A DNA stretch of 64,000 nt from an uncultured Eubacteriales bacterium. GTDB lineage: Bacteria; Bacillota; Clostridia; Oscillospirales; UBA644. Below the pieces are notes generated by a model. That model was not told where the DNA came from and did not search any database. It saw nothing but the letters and a program-made list of their open reading frames with translations. The stretch covers positions 7,047 through 71,046 of the forward strand of contig CAJLLT010000011.1 of NCBI GenBank assembly GCA_905207625.1. Direction: 5' to 3'. A program made the translations under genes and the position numbers. Each line of letters opens with the position of its first letter. The stretch's first letter is position 1. Positions 44,601-52,411 of this stretch are shown here, in pieces.

Positions 44601-44981
44601 GGCTTTTTTTCTTTCTTCTGATCGTAATTATTTTTGCGGTAAAGGGCCTGACAGCCTCTGCCGTAAATGAAGGTTGCCGGATTTTATCGGATCTGTTTTT
44701 TGCAGGTTGTTTCGCGGTTGAAGGGAACGCTGTCCATGTTTCAAAGAGTTTCGGTTATGTTTCCGGGAAATCCCGTGAATGTTTTGGGCTGTGCGGAAGC
44801 ACGATCCGCCGTTAATTCTATCATAAAAAATGAGTGTTGTCAAGAAAAGCGTTGAAACAGACCGTAAAACCGGCTTTATGCTGTATCCACTGTCCCCTGA
44901 CCGGGAGGAATTATCACAAAACCCGCCGGTACAGAATAAAAGAAAGTATGATCGCCGGAAAAACGGCAGAAGGAATGGAAA
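44601..44981. other. Gene-free stretch with the long leader of the GH2 gene
   Basis: Bases 44601 to about 44808 would be the untranslated leader of the GH2 gene, read on the minus strand. It holds a small CGGGA-TTTCCCG stem and no riboswitch I recognise. 44844-44981 is the upstream region of the YDPL protein gene; I see no clear promoter in it. Confidence 0.55.
44815..44843 (-). promoter_or_regulatory. SigA-type promoter of the GH2 gene
   Basis: On the minus strand TTGACA (44843-44838), 17 bases, TAGAAT (44820-44815). Confidence 0.82.
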
Positions 44982-45197
44982 ATGAGTAAATATGATCCGC
45001 TATGGCGAACAGTCGCCGCGGATGAACGTCCGCGGATAAAATTGAGTTTTGATGAGATAGAGAAAATCCTTGGCTTTCCCATAGACCACAGTTTTCTTAC
45101 CTTCAAGAAAGAGCTGAATAGTTTCGGCCGGAAGGTCGGGAAAATATCCATGAAAGAAAAAACCGTTTGTTTTGAGAAAACAGAAACCGGAGAATGA
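44982..45197 (+). CDS. Small conserved YDPL-type protein
   Basis: A 71-residue soluble protein. It begins MSKYDPLWRTVAADE and continues with LSFDEIEKILGFPID near residue 21 and GRKVGKISMKEKTVCFEK near 48. This matches a small Firmicutes protein family resembling DUF7662, of unknown function. AAGGAATGG precedes the ATG. The CDP-alcohol phosphotransferase gene starts 1 base after its stop, so the two are coupled. Confidence 0.7.
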   Translation: MSKYDPLWRTVAADERPRIKLSFDEIEKILGFPIDHSFLTFKKELNSFGRKVGKISMKEKTVCFEKTETGE

Positions 45198-45198
45198 G

Positions 45199-45753
45199 AT
45201 GAAAAAACCTGTGATAACCGCGAATGAAATAACTCTGCTCCGGATAGCGGGAACTGTTGCACTGCTGTTTCTCCGTCCCTTGTCTGCGTGGTTCTTTGTC
45301 ATATATGCCCTTACCGGAATAACAGATGCGGCGGACGGATGGCTTGCCCGGAGAACCGGAACCGCAAGCCCCTTGGGAGCCCGGCTCGATTCTGTGGCGG
45401 ATCTTGTGTTCTACGGAGTTATGCTTATAAAGTTACTTCCGGTACTTATAAAGGAATTGCCCGTGCGGATATTTGTCTTTGCGGGGGCTGTAATTATTCT
45501 GCGACTCGGCGCATATGTTGCCGCGGCGGTGAAATATCACCGGTTTGCGGCGGTCCATACCTACATGAACAAGCTTACCGGGGCGGCGGTCTTTCTTATT
45601 CCGTTTGCGCTGCTTACCCCGTACCGTATTCCTTACTGCATATGTGTATGCGTTATCGGGGCGGCGGCCTCGGCAGAGGAGCTTATAATACACCTTACCC
45701 GCGCTTCATATGATCCGAATGCGAGATCCATTTTCAAAGGAGTGGGAAAATGA
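45199..45753 (+). CDS. CDP-alcohol phosphatidyltransferase family protein
   Basis: A 184-residue membrane protein with the complete D-x2-D-G-x2-A-R-x8-G-x3-D-x3-D motif starting at TDAADGWLARR near residue 44 and about five membrane helices. It is a paralogue of the pgsA product at 9329 but shorter and different in sequence; its alcohol acceptor could be glycerol phosphate, inositol phosphate or another. GGAGAATGAG precedes ATG 45199. The next gene overlaps by ATGA. Confidence 0.87.
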   Translation: MKKPVITANEITLLRIAGTVALLFLRPLSAWFFVIYALTGITDAADGWLARRTGTASPLGARLDSVADLVFYGVMLIKLLPVLIKELPVRIFVFAGAVIILRLGAYVAAAVKYHRFAAVHTYMNKLTGAAVFLIPFALLTPYRIPYCICVCVIGAAASAEELIIHLTRASYDPNARSIFKGVGK

Positions 45754-46652
45754 ACTGTTCAAGATTTGAGCCTACCCGGAAAGCATTGATATTCTGGACA
45801 CTTTTCATCGGTATAGGAGCCGTTGCGGGGGCTGTCGGAATGCTTTCGGATCCTTCGGGGAAGACTTTCGGTATGGCATCAATGCTCCCTTATTTCCAGA
45901 AGCTTCCCTTTGCGGATATTCTGTTCCGGGATCTGAAGTTTTCCGGCATTGCCCTGCTGATTGTAAACGGACTTACAAATCTTACCGCGGCGGCACTGCT
46001 GCTTGCCCGCAGAAAGTCCGGGGTCATCCTCGGTGGAGTGTTCGGCATTACTCTGATGATGTGGATATGTATTCAATTCTACATGTTTCCCTTCAATTTC
46101 ATGTCCACGTCGTACTTTATTTTCGGTTTTATTCAGGCTGTTACCGGGTATATGGCGTGGGTTTTTTACAGTCAGGAATCCTTCGTCTTCCGTGAATCGG
46201 ATTATCCTGATATAGGGACTGATCCGGATAAGCTTGTGGTTTACTTTTCCCGTATGGGCTATGTGAGGAAAAAGGCGTATGAGCGGGCAAACAGGACCGG
46301 GGCATCTGTTTATGAAATCAAAGCCACGGAAAAGGTCTCCGGAACTTCCGGCTTCTGGTGGTGCGGCAGGTACGGTATGCACCGTTGGGAAATGCCCATA
46401 GAACCGATTCCGGAAAACCTGGATAAATATCAGCAGGTGACCGTGTGTACCCCTGTGTGGGTCTTTGCCCTCTCGGCTCCCGTCAGAGCTTTTTGCCGGC
46501 AGGCTCGGGGAAAAATAAAACGGGCAGACTATATTATCGTACACCATCAGAAGAATTCATATACCAATGTTTCAAAAGAAATGGATGATCTTCTGGGACT
46601 TGAAAACAGCCCTTCGGTCAGCGTCTGCTGTCGCCGGGGAAGATACAGATAA
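45750..46652 (+). CDS. Membrane protein fused to a flavodoxin-like domain
   Basis: A 300-residue fusion. Residues 10-140 contain four membrane helices (around 12-30, 60-85, 90-110, 115-140). Residues ~155-298 form a flavodoxin-like domain: KLVVYFSRMGYVRKKAYERANRTGA (phosphate-binding loop region), a WWCGRYGMHRWEMPIEPI insert, and VTVCTPVWVFALSAPVRAFCRQA near 232. The FMN loop is not canonical (SRMGYVRK in place of SxTGxT), but related proteins with this form exist. It may move electrons at the membrane. ATGA overlap with the phosphotransferase gene; a hairpin follows. Confidence 0.75.
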   Translation: MNCSRFEPTRKALIFWTLFIGIGAVAGAVGMLSDPSGKTFGMASMLPYFQKLPFADILFRDLKFSGIALLIVNGLTNLTAAALLLARRKSGVILGGVFGITLMMWICIQFYMFPFNFMSTSYFIFGFIQAVTGYMAWVFYSQESFVFRESDYPDIGTDPDKLVVYFSRMGYVRKKAYERANRTGASVYEIKATEKVSGTSGFWWCGRYGMHRWEMPIEPIPENLDKYQQVTVCTPVWVFALSAPVRAFCRQARGKIKRADYIIVHHQKNSYTNVSKEMDDLLGLENSPSVSVCCRRGRYR

Positions 46653-46666
46653 TCCGGCAGAAATCA

Positions 46667-46702
46667 AAGAGGCAGGCTCTGAAAGGAGCCTGCCTCTTAC
46701 TA
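46667..46702 (+). terminator. Hairpin terminator after the flavodoxin-fusion gene
   Basis: A 13-bp perfect stem, 46667-46679 with 46686-46698, has a 6-base loop and a short, poor T-tract. Confidence 0.72.
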
Positions 46703-46805
46703 TATCGTGCAGATTACATTTTTTTACAAAGAAGATTTCTTCCCGTAAGAGGGAACACACGGTTTAAGCTTTTAATTTATCTGCTCAGAAATGTAACCTC
46801 TGATG

Positions 46806-48728
46806 TCATATGCGACCGGTTTTACGTTTTAATACGATGTACACGGCAAGCCCGATATTTCCCGCCAGGGCAAGGACTGCTGCAATAGCGATAAGTGTTA
46901 CGGTTCGTTCCATCCCGGTTTCGGACACTGCCCCGGAACCTGCCGGAACGGAAACTTCCGCTGCGGCCTTTACTCCGATGTCTTTCTGTCCGATCCACCA
47001 GTTGCCGTTGGAGCCGATAAAAGGTGTAAGTCCGTCTTTGCTGTCCGCACCCACTACTGTTCCCAGATCGGCTGCCGTTCCGTCAGTATATGTAATTATC
47101 AGCCTTCCGTCGGAATTTATCTCGGTCTTTGCGATTCCTGTCCCGTCTTTGCCGTCCTTTCCGTTTCTGCCGTTTGTTCCGTCTTTACCGTCAGAACCGT
47201 CGGCTCCGTCATTCCCGGTGGCTTTTATGCCCGTATCCGTAGCCCCTATCCACCAGTTTCCGTTTATTCCGATGTATGGAATAAGACCGTCAGAACCGTC
47301 TTTTCCGTCCCGTCCCGCGGGCCCGGTATCGCCTTTTTCACCCTTCTGTCCGGGAAATCCGGTATAACCCGTATCTCCTCGGTCGCCTTTTTCGCCGGGG
47401 TCGCCCTTATCACCCTTCTCCCCGGTGTCACCTTTGTCTCCCTTATCTCCTTTTTCGCCCTTTTCGCCCATGGCATTTACTCCGAGAGAAGTCCAGTTCA
47501 TTCCTTCGTCGTAGGAAATATACCAGTATCCGTCCGACCCGATCATGAGCCTGGGCATTTCCCCGTCGGTTCCGTCTCTGCCGGGAGCGCCTTCTTCACC
47601 CTGTTGTCCGGTGGCTTTCACACCCATGGTGATCCATGTCCAACCGTTGTCATAGGATACCTCCCACTCATTGGTTGCGGCATTGATGCGGAGCTCGGGT
47701 GTTATTCCCGGGTCTCCCTTTTCGCCGCTACCCCCCGCAGCAGGGTCAAACCATCCCGCAGTCAATGTTATATCTTCCGTAAGGGGAGTGCTGAAATCAA
47801 ATCTGTTTCCGTCGGCAGTGAACCATCCCGTAAAAAGCAATTCGTCCTTAACGGGAGAGACGGGCTTGATCGCTTTTTCGCCCGAAGGGATAATGACTCT
47901 GGCATAAGTATCGTTTTCGTCCTCAAAGGTCACCATTATGCCGGAGATGTTTTTATCCCACCGGTACGATATCTCCCCGTAATAGATGCCACCTCCAAGG
48001 GGGCCCCAGCTGTAAACAGCCCCTTTGAAAACTGTCCCGGTGCAACCGCTCTCGGTGGTAACGGTGCGTCCGTTCTCCAGCGCAAAACCGATACGGCTTG
48101 TAATCGTGCCGCCGTTGGCTATCATTGTGGCGTTGGATTCCACGCAGACGGAGTCCTCGCGACTGCAGCAATCGTAGATCTCCCCGCCGTTCATGGTAAA
48201 TACGGTGCCGGTCGTGGGAGAAATGTAAGCCCCGCCGCCGTCTCCCGAATCGCAGCCGAAGATCTTTCCACCGTTCATGGTAAAGAATCCATGTTCAACG
48301 TACACGCCGCCGCCCACGGTCGGGAAGACGCAGTTCGTGATCACGCCGCTGTTCATGATGAAGGTTCCGCTTTCAACATGTACTCCGCGGCTATGGCCGC
48401 CTCCGTCGATCTTTCCGTCACCGAGCGCACTGCTGTCCTTCAGGGTCAGCATGCCGCCTTCCGGAACATAAATGACCTTCTGCCCGTCGCTAGTCGTCAC
48501 CCCCAGGGTCTTGCCATTCAGGTCGAGGGTGGTCTCGTGACTGATCGTCAGAGGAGACGTGAGGTAGATGTCTCTTGTCAGGATGACTTCTCTGTTGTAG
48601 TAGGAGACAGCGCCGGTCAGTTCGGCTTCCGTGCTTACGTACGAGATTTCCGCCGCCTGTGCCGCCACCGGGAACAGACAGATTATCATGCAAAGAACAA
48701 TCAGTATTCCTGATATGCGTTTTTTCAT
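46806..48728 (-). CDS. Membrane-anchored surface protein with beta-helix and collagen-like repeats
   Basis: A 640-residue exported protein. Signal peptide to about residue 26 (VAAQAA). Residues ~30-250 resemble the adhesin-type parallel beta-helix (repeated FxMNGGxIxxC). Residues ~265-327 form a Listeria-Bacteroides (InlB B-like) repeat ending in TLTAGW. Collagen-like Gly-X-Y stretches lie at about 334-341, 374-390, 421-482 and 505-530, mostly GEKGDKGD type. Between them sit beta-rich modules, two with NGNWWIG (490-496 and 575-581). A membrane helix (609-633) and KRK tail anchor the C-terminus. Start ATG with a fair GGAACC site. Probably a stalk-like adhesin. It lies 30 bases after the lipoprotein gene. 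Confidence 0.87.
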   Translation of the reverse strand: MKKRISGILIVLCMIICLFPVAAQAAEISYVSTEAELTGAVSYYNREVILTRDIYLTSPLTISHETTLDLNGKTLGVTTSDGQKVIYVPEGGMLTLKDSSALGDGKIDGGGHSRGVHVESGTFIMNSGVITNCVFPTVGGGVYVEHGFFTMNGGKIFGCDSGDGGGAYISPTTGTVFTMNGGEIYDCCSREDSVCVESNATMIANGGTITSRIGFALENGRTVTTESGCTGTVFKGAVYSWGPLGGGIYYGEISYRWDKNISGIMVTFEDENDTYARVIIPSGEKAIKPVSPVKDELLFTGWFTADGNRFDFSTPLTEDITLTAGWFDPAAGGSGEKGDPGITPELRINAATNEWEVSYDNGWTWITMGVKATGQQGEEGAPGRDGTDGEMPRLMIGSDGYWYISYDEGMNWTSLGVNAMGEKGEKGDKGDKGDTGEKGDKGDPGEKGDRGDTGYTGFPGQKGEKGDTGPAGRDGKDGSDGLIPYIGINGNWWIGATDTGIKATGNDGADGSDGKDGTNGRNGKDGKDGTGIAKTEINSDGRLIITYTDGTAADLGTVVGADSKDGLTPFIGSNGNWWIGQKDIGVKAAAEVSVPAGSGAVSETGMERTVTLIAIAAVLALAGNIGLAVYIVLKRKTGRI

Positions 48729-48758
48729 ACCGGTTCCTCCATTTTTGCCTGTATCGGC

Positions 48759-50129
48759 TCAGTCAAGAGCGGTTATTACGATCGAGCATCTGAACGAAAT
48801 AAGATAGGTGTTGTAGTCGGATTGCTCAATGGAGAAACGCAGGGTGATATCCTCTTCGGCATTGTATATTCTGTTGAAATTTATGGAATGCTGCCCTCTG
48901 TCCTCCGACTCTATGCGTGTGAGCAACCTGCAGAAGGAGTTGTCGTAATCGTCTGTCATCTGAATGGCGCAGATCCCGCTGTTGTCATTCGTCATCGTCC
49001 CGATCGATCCGCTTAAACTCAGATTGTAGCGATGCCCTTTTTTTAACTTGAAAGTGCCGTTCTCGTACGACACAAGGCCGCCGCTGCTCAGTTTTTCCCT
49101 ATAACCGGGGGTGATGGCGCCGTCTTGCAAAAAGGTCGACTGCGCATACATTTCGCCGTAAAGCCAGCCCGGACAGCTGCCATCCTGTCCTGCGGGGCCG
49201 GCTTCTCCCTGTTCGCCTTTGTCGCCTTTGTCTCCCTTGTCTCCTTTTTCGCCCTTTTCGCCTGTTTCTCCCTTTTCACCCTGCGGACCGGCAGCTTTTA
49301 TTCCTGTATCGGTCGCACCGATCCACCAGTTTCCGTTTTCGCCGATGAAAGGTGTATCACCGTCCGCTCCTGTGGGCCCTGTAATATCGGAAAGGGAAAT
49401 AAGCTCCCTCCACTCTTCACCCGTGTATCTCCATTGCAGACACGAATCTGTTTTTCTGATCTCCACGGTTTTTCCGTCTGTGCCGTCGGTTCCGTCCCTG
49501 CCGTTTATTCCGTTTCTTCCGTCATCGCCCCGGAGCCAGTACAGATTATACAGGTTGAGCCACACGTCATCCCCTATGTAGCGCCACTGCAACGTGTAAC
49601 CGTCCACACGGAATTCAGGTGTCCTGCCGTCCGTTCCTCTCTCACCGTTTTTCCCCGAGGGACCCGTAATATCGGACAGAGCAACAAGATTCAGCCATTC
49701 CCCGCCGGTGTACCGCCACTGTATGTATGAACCGGAATTTCTTACCTCAACCGCTTTTCCGTCCTTTCCGTTTCTGCCGTCAGAACCGGACAATGCGGAC
49801 AGCGCGACGAGGTTTTCCCATTCCCCGTCCTCATATCGCCATTGTATAAACGTATTGTTATTCCTGATCTCAACGGCTTTGCCGTCGGTACCGTTCTGAC
49901 CGTTCTCTCCTTTTTCGCCGTCCTGGCCCGGTACGCCCCTGAGGTCGTCAACATCCACCAGATCGTGCCAGGTGTCATTTTCGCCGTATCTCCACTGGAT
50001 GGTTTTTCCGTTGTTCCGCATATCAATGCCCGCTTTGCCTGAAGTCCCCGTTTCTCCTTTGCATCCGGCTGAAACTGCGGTGCAGAATATCAGGACGGCG
50101 CAGATGAAAAGCAATCTGAATTTTTTCAT
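48759..50129 (-). CDS. Collagen-like lipoprotein with five QWRY modules and C-terminal jelly-roll-like domain
   Basis: A 456-residue lipoprotein: signal sequence with lipobox VSAGC (lipidated Cys 23). Five copies of a ~40-residue module with IQWRY followed by W-x-x-L and LSDITGP lie at about residues 44, 95, 136, 181 and 232, each joined by short Gly-X-Y runs. One NGNWWIGATDTGIKA module (266-279) is shared with the neighbouring surface protein. A longer collagen-like stretch occupies 281-318, and residues ~320-456 form a beta-rich domain like the trimerising heads (C1q/BclA-like) of bacterial collagens. The start ATG 50129 follows GGAGGATATT; a longer frame is not supported. Second gene of the TetR operon. 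Confidence 0.87.
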   Translation of the reverse strand: MKKFRLLFICAVLIFCTAVSAGCKGETGTSGKAGIDMRNNGKTIQWRYGENDTWHDLVDVDDLRGVPGQDGEKGENGQNGTDGKAVEIRNNNTFIQWRYEDGEWENLVALSALSGSDGRNGKDGKAVEVRNSGSYIQWRYTGGEWLNLVALSDITGPSGKNGERGTDGRTPEFRVDGYTLQWRYIGDDVWLNLYNLYWLRGDDGRNGINGRDGTDGTDGKTVEIRKTDSCLQWRYTGEEWRELISLSDITGPTGADGDTPFIGENGNWWIGATDTGIKAAGPQGEKGETGEKGEKGDKGDKGDKGEQGEAGPAGQDGSCPGWLYGEMYAQSTFLQDGAITPGYREKLSSGGLVSYENGTFKLKKGHRYNLSLSGSIGTMTNDNSGICAIQMTDDYDNSFCRLLTRIESEDRGQHSINFNRIYNAEEDITLRFSIEQSDYNTYLISFRCSIVITALD

Positions 50130-50145
50130 GATAATATCCTCCATG

Positions 50146-50727
50146 TCAATTGTTTTTATATTTGTCGGCAAACAGAGCCACACCCTGCTTCAGGACCTCC
50201 ATCTGTGTTTTCATATAGTATTCGTCCTCAAACATCGCGTAATGAACGCAGGCGCGGACAAATACAAATATCAGCGGAGTTATGGTCGTGTAAGGTATTC
50301 CGAGTTTCGGTTCCAACAGTTTAGCATATGCGGTATAACGCCGGTTGACACCGTCGAAGAACTTTTTCCCGTGTTCTATGTATTTGGGGTGAGTATAGAC
50401 CTGGTACATCAGTCTGTATTTCTTTCCGTGCTTTTCCGCCGTCCAGTAGGGGATTTCCTCTATAAATCTCATTACGTCCCCGGTATCGGCAGGGGCTTTG
50501 GCCATAAATTCATCCTCAACCTTTGTCATACAGTATTCCGTGGACTGTATTATCAGCTCGTCAAGATTCCTGAAATAAACATAAAGGTTTCCCGGGGTGC
50601 ACCCGCAGGCTTCCGCCAGGGCTTTGATCCCCGTTCCCGTCAACCCGTGTTCCGCATAACACTCGTAGCATTTTTCCATCAAAGCTTCTTTCTTTTTCAG
50701 GTGCTGTTCTTCCGTATTTGTATACAT
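50146..50727 (-). CDS. TetR family regulator of the collagen-like operon
   Basis: A 193-residue TetR-type protein. The HTH domain is KKEALMEKCYECYAEHGLTGTG..ACGCTPGNLYVYFRNLDELI over residues ~12-60. The C-terminal part (ligand domain) contains YRLMYQVYTHPKYIEHGKKFF near 105. Start ATG 50727 has AAAAGGG five bases upstream; a further in-frame ATG at 50760 lies in the operator. It is followed by the lipoprotein gene after 16 bases, so regulator and surface proteins form one operon. Confidence 0.88.
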   Translation of the reverse strand: MYTNTEEQHLKKKEALMEKCYECYAEHGLTGTGIKALAEACGCTPGNLYVYFRNLDELIIQSTEYCMTKVEDEFMAKAPADTGDVMRFIEEIPYWTAEKHGKKYRLMYQVYTHPKYIEHGKKFFDGVNRRYTAYAKLLEPKLGIPYTTITPLIFVFVRACVHYAMFEDEYYMKTQMEVLKQGVALFADKYKNN

Positions 50728-50743
50728 GGTTTCCCTTTTGAAT

Positions 50744-50761
50744 AATGAATAATCGTTCATT
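50744..50761. promoter_or_regulatory. Palindromic operator of the first TetR operon
   Basis: AATGAA (50744-50749), 6 bases, TTCATT (50756-50761). It lies at about the transcription start of the minus-strand TetR operon, and its form is common for TetR operators. Confidence 0.68.
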
Positions 50762-50768
50762 TAGCTAC

Positions 50769-50797
50769 ATTATACCATAAATTGCATCAAAAAGCAA
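50769..50797 (-). promoter_or_regulatory. SigA-type promoter of the TetR-collagen operon
   Basis: On the minus strand TTGCTT (50797-50792), 17 bases, TATAAT (50774-50769). Confidence 0.75.
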
Positions 50798-51041
50798 TAG
50801 AATTCACACTCCTGATCCGACAGAATACGGAAAAAAGAATCATCAGACAGACAAGATTTTTGACTGTTTTTACCAATATTTGTCCTGATAATCCTTTGTT
50901 CCGTTCTTTACCGTGGTCTGGGATAGTAGCCGTATTCCCGGACATCCTGAACAGGATCCGGTATCATTCCGGGTTGTCCGGAACCGTCGCCGTGCAGTTA
51001 CTCCGGGGAAACCTAAAAATAAATTTTTTTCGTTTAACCTA

Positions 51042-51070
51042 TTGCAATTTCCGTATAAATGTGCTATAAT
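51042..51070 (+). promoter_or_regulatory. SigA-type promoter of the second TetR gene
   Basis: TTGCAA (51042-51047), 17 bases, TATAAT (51065-51070). The operator at 51068-51099 overlaps the -10 box. Confidence 0.82.
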
Positions 51071-51099
51071 ATGACCAGATAAACGATTTTGGTCATATT
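51068..51099. promoter_or_regulatory. Palindromic operator of the second TetR gene
   Basis: Perfect 10-bp inverted repeat, AATATGACCA (51068-51077) and TGGTCATATT (51090-51099), 12-base spacer. It runs from the -10 box to just before the ribosome site, so a bound repressor would block transcription: classical autorepression. Confidence 0.8.
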
Positions 51100-51109
51100 T
51101 GAGGTTGTA

Positions 51110-51691
51110 ATGGCTTTTTCGGATGAAGAAAACAAGAGAATACGGAAAGAGCTGATAAGTGCCGCAAGGAAATGTGCCGTAACGGTGGGAATGAGGAAAA
51201 CCTCTGTAGAGGAACTGACAGAAGCTGCCGGAATATCCAAGGGTTCCTTCTATAAGTTTTTTGATTCCAAGGAACTGCTGTTTTTCGCTGTCCTGGAGGA
51301 CATTCATTCCGAACTGTACGAAATTGCCTCCGATTCGCTGGAAAAGTATGCGTCACTTCCGTCGGGTGAACGGGCGACTGAGACTCTCCTGACAGTCTGC
51401 CGGCATCTCTCAGAGACAGGTGATATGAGATTTATAGAATCCGATGCTGAATTCCTTCTGCGGAGGATTCCGGAACCCGTCAAAGCCGGACATTATCATG
51501 ATGATGAAGCCCATATCAGGGATATTCTGCTGAAAAGCGGTCTTATGCCGGCCCGAGGCACTGAGTTGACTGTGGCAACCGTGCGCGGACTTATTCTTAC
51601 GGTATCCCATCAGGATGAAATCGGGGAGAAATACCCGGAAGTGCTGCGACTGCTGGTTCACGGAGCGATGAAAGAATTATTTGAGGAATAG
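51110..51691 (+). CDS. TetR/AcrR family transcriptional regulator
   Basis: A 193-residue regulator. The HTH domain spans about residues 10-55: RKELISAARKCAVTVG followed by KTSVEELTEAAGISKGSFYKFFDSKELLFF-like sequence, a strong TetR_N match. The C-terminal domain is less conserved. ATG 51110 follows GAGGTTGTA. Promoter, operator and a terminator right behind it suggest autoregulation with limited read-through into the methyltransferase gene. Confidence 0.9.
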   Translation: MAFSDEENKRIRKELISAARKCAVTVGMRKTSVEELTEAAGISKGSFYKFFDSKELLFFAVLEDIHSELYEIASDSLEKYASLPSGERATETLLTVCRHLSETGDMRFIESDAEFLLRRIPEPVKAGHYHDDEAHIRDILLKSGLMPARGTELTVATVRGLILTVSHQDEIGEKYPEVLRLLVHGAMKELFEE

Positions 51692-51692
51692 A

Positions 51693-51720
51693 AAAAGCTG
51701 CTGTAAGGCAGCTTTTAAAA
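51693..51720 (+). terminator. Terminator after the second TetR gene
   Basis: Perfect 9-bp stem (51693-51701 with 51708-51716), 6-base loop; the 3' arm ends in TTTT, followed by AAAAA. Confidence 0.75.
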
Positions 51721-51729
51721 AGGAAAAGG

Positions 51730-51745
51730 GTTAGCGGTGGCTAAC
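51730..51745. promoter_or_regulatory. GTTAGC-N4-GCTAAC inverted repeat before the methyltransferase gene
   Basis: GTTAGC (51730-51735), GGTG, GCTAAC (51740-51745), 12 bases before the start codon. A near copy occurs at 53459-53472 before the ABC exporter genes, which suggests a shared regulator. Confidence 0.55.
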
Positions 51746-51757
51746 TACGGAGCGGCT

Positions 51758-52369
51758 ATGAAAAAAAACTTTTGGGACAGAAATGCGGGCATATATGACC
51801 GGTTCATGAAAAAAGACTCTGCGGCGTATGAGAGAATGTATGAGCTGATTCGGTGTAAGGTGAAGAATAAAGCAGTGCTGGAGCTGGCAACCGGAACGGG
51901 ACTGATTGCAAAAAACATAGTCAGTGCCGCACGGACGGTGGAGGCGACGGATGCGTCCCCGGATATGATAGCTGAGGCAAAGAAAACCTGTGTATCGGCA
52001 AAACTTCATTTCTCGGTGCAGGATATGTTTGATCTGCCTTATGCGGAGAAGAGCTTTGAAGTCGTAATCGTCGCAAATGCCCTGCATATTGTACCTGAGC
52101 CGGAAAAAGCCCTTGAGCAGATCCGGAGGGTTCTCAGGGACGACGGGGTGCTCATAGCTCCCACTTTTACCCACGGGAAGAATACATTCTCCGGGAAAAT
52201 TAGATCCTTTTTCATGAAACCTGCGGGTTTTCCGTTGCACACAAAGTGGTCCGGGAACGAATATCTTGATTTCCTGCGCCGGAACGGGTGGGAGGTAGTA
52301 AAGAGTGAAGAAATCAAAGCTTCTTTCCCACTTACTTATGCCGAGTGCGTGAAAGCAGAAATCAAGTGA
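51758..52369 (+). CDS. Class I SAM-dependent methyltransferase
   Basis: A 203-residue methyltransferase of the UbiE/Methyltransf_11 type. It opens MKKNFWDRNAGIYDRFMKKD; motif I is VLELATGTGLIAKNI near residue 40, then ATDASPDMIAEAK near 62, and VANALHIVPEPEKALEQIRRVLRDDGVLIAPT near 105-137. Start ATG 51758 has GGAG 5 bases upstream; a GTG at 51737, lying inside the inverted repeat, is a possible alternative with AAGGG upstream. Substrate unknown; such genes often accompany TetR regulators and exporters. Confidence 0.86.
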   Translation: MKKNFWDRNAGIYDRFMKKDSAAYERMYELIRCKVKNKAVLELATGTGLIAKNIVSAARTVEATDASPDMIAEAKKTCVSAKLHFSVQDMFDLPYAEKSFEVVIVANALHIVPEPEKALEQIRRVLRDDGVLIAPTFTHGKNTFSGKIRSFFMKPAGFPLHTKWSGNEYLDFLRRNGWEVVKSEEIKASFPLTYAECVKAEIK

Positions 52370-52411
52370 TATATATTTGATTGTATTTACTGTTGAATTG
52401 TGGGGTAATAT

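Larger units (their letters stand above)
50728..51109. other. Divergent intergenic region between two TetR genes
   Basis: Holds two promoters with palindromic operators, listed separately. The middle part (about 50800-51040) has no gene I can support. It contains a weak stem: CCGGAC near 50938 can pair with GTCCGG near 50977, enclosing ATCCT-GAAC-AGGAT at about 50943-50956. Confidence 0.55.

Noticed and set aside
44591..44855. Short open frames in the GH2 leader region
   Set aside because: No ribosome sites, no family resemblance, and they conflict with the minus-strand promoter.
46567..46767. Frameshifted end of the flavodoxin fusion
   Set aside because: The protein ends in SVCCRRGRYR, a normal-looking end for this family, and the +1 frame encodes nothing similar.
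47264..50026. Tandem repeats that could suggest a CRISPR array or VNTR
   Set aside because: The repeats are in frame and encode Gly-X-Y triplets and QWRY modules; there are no regular spacers.
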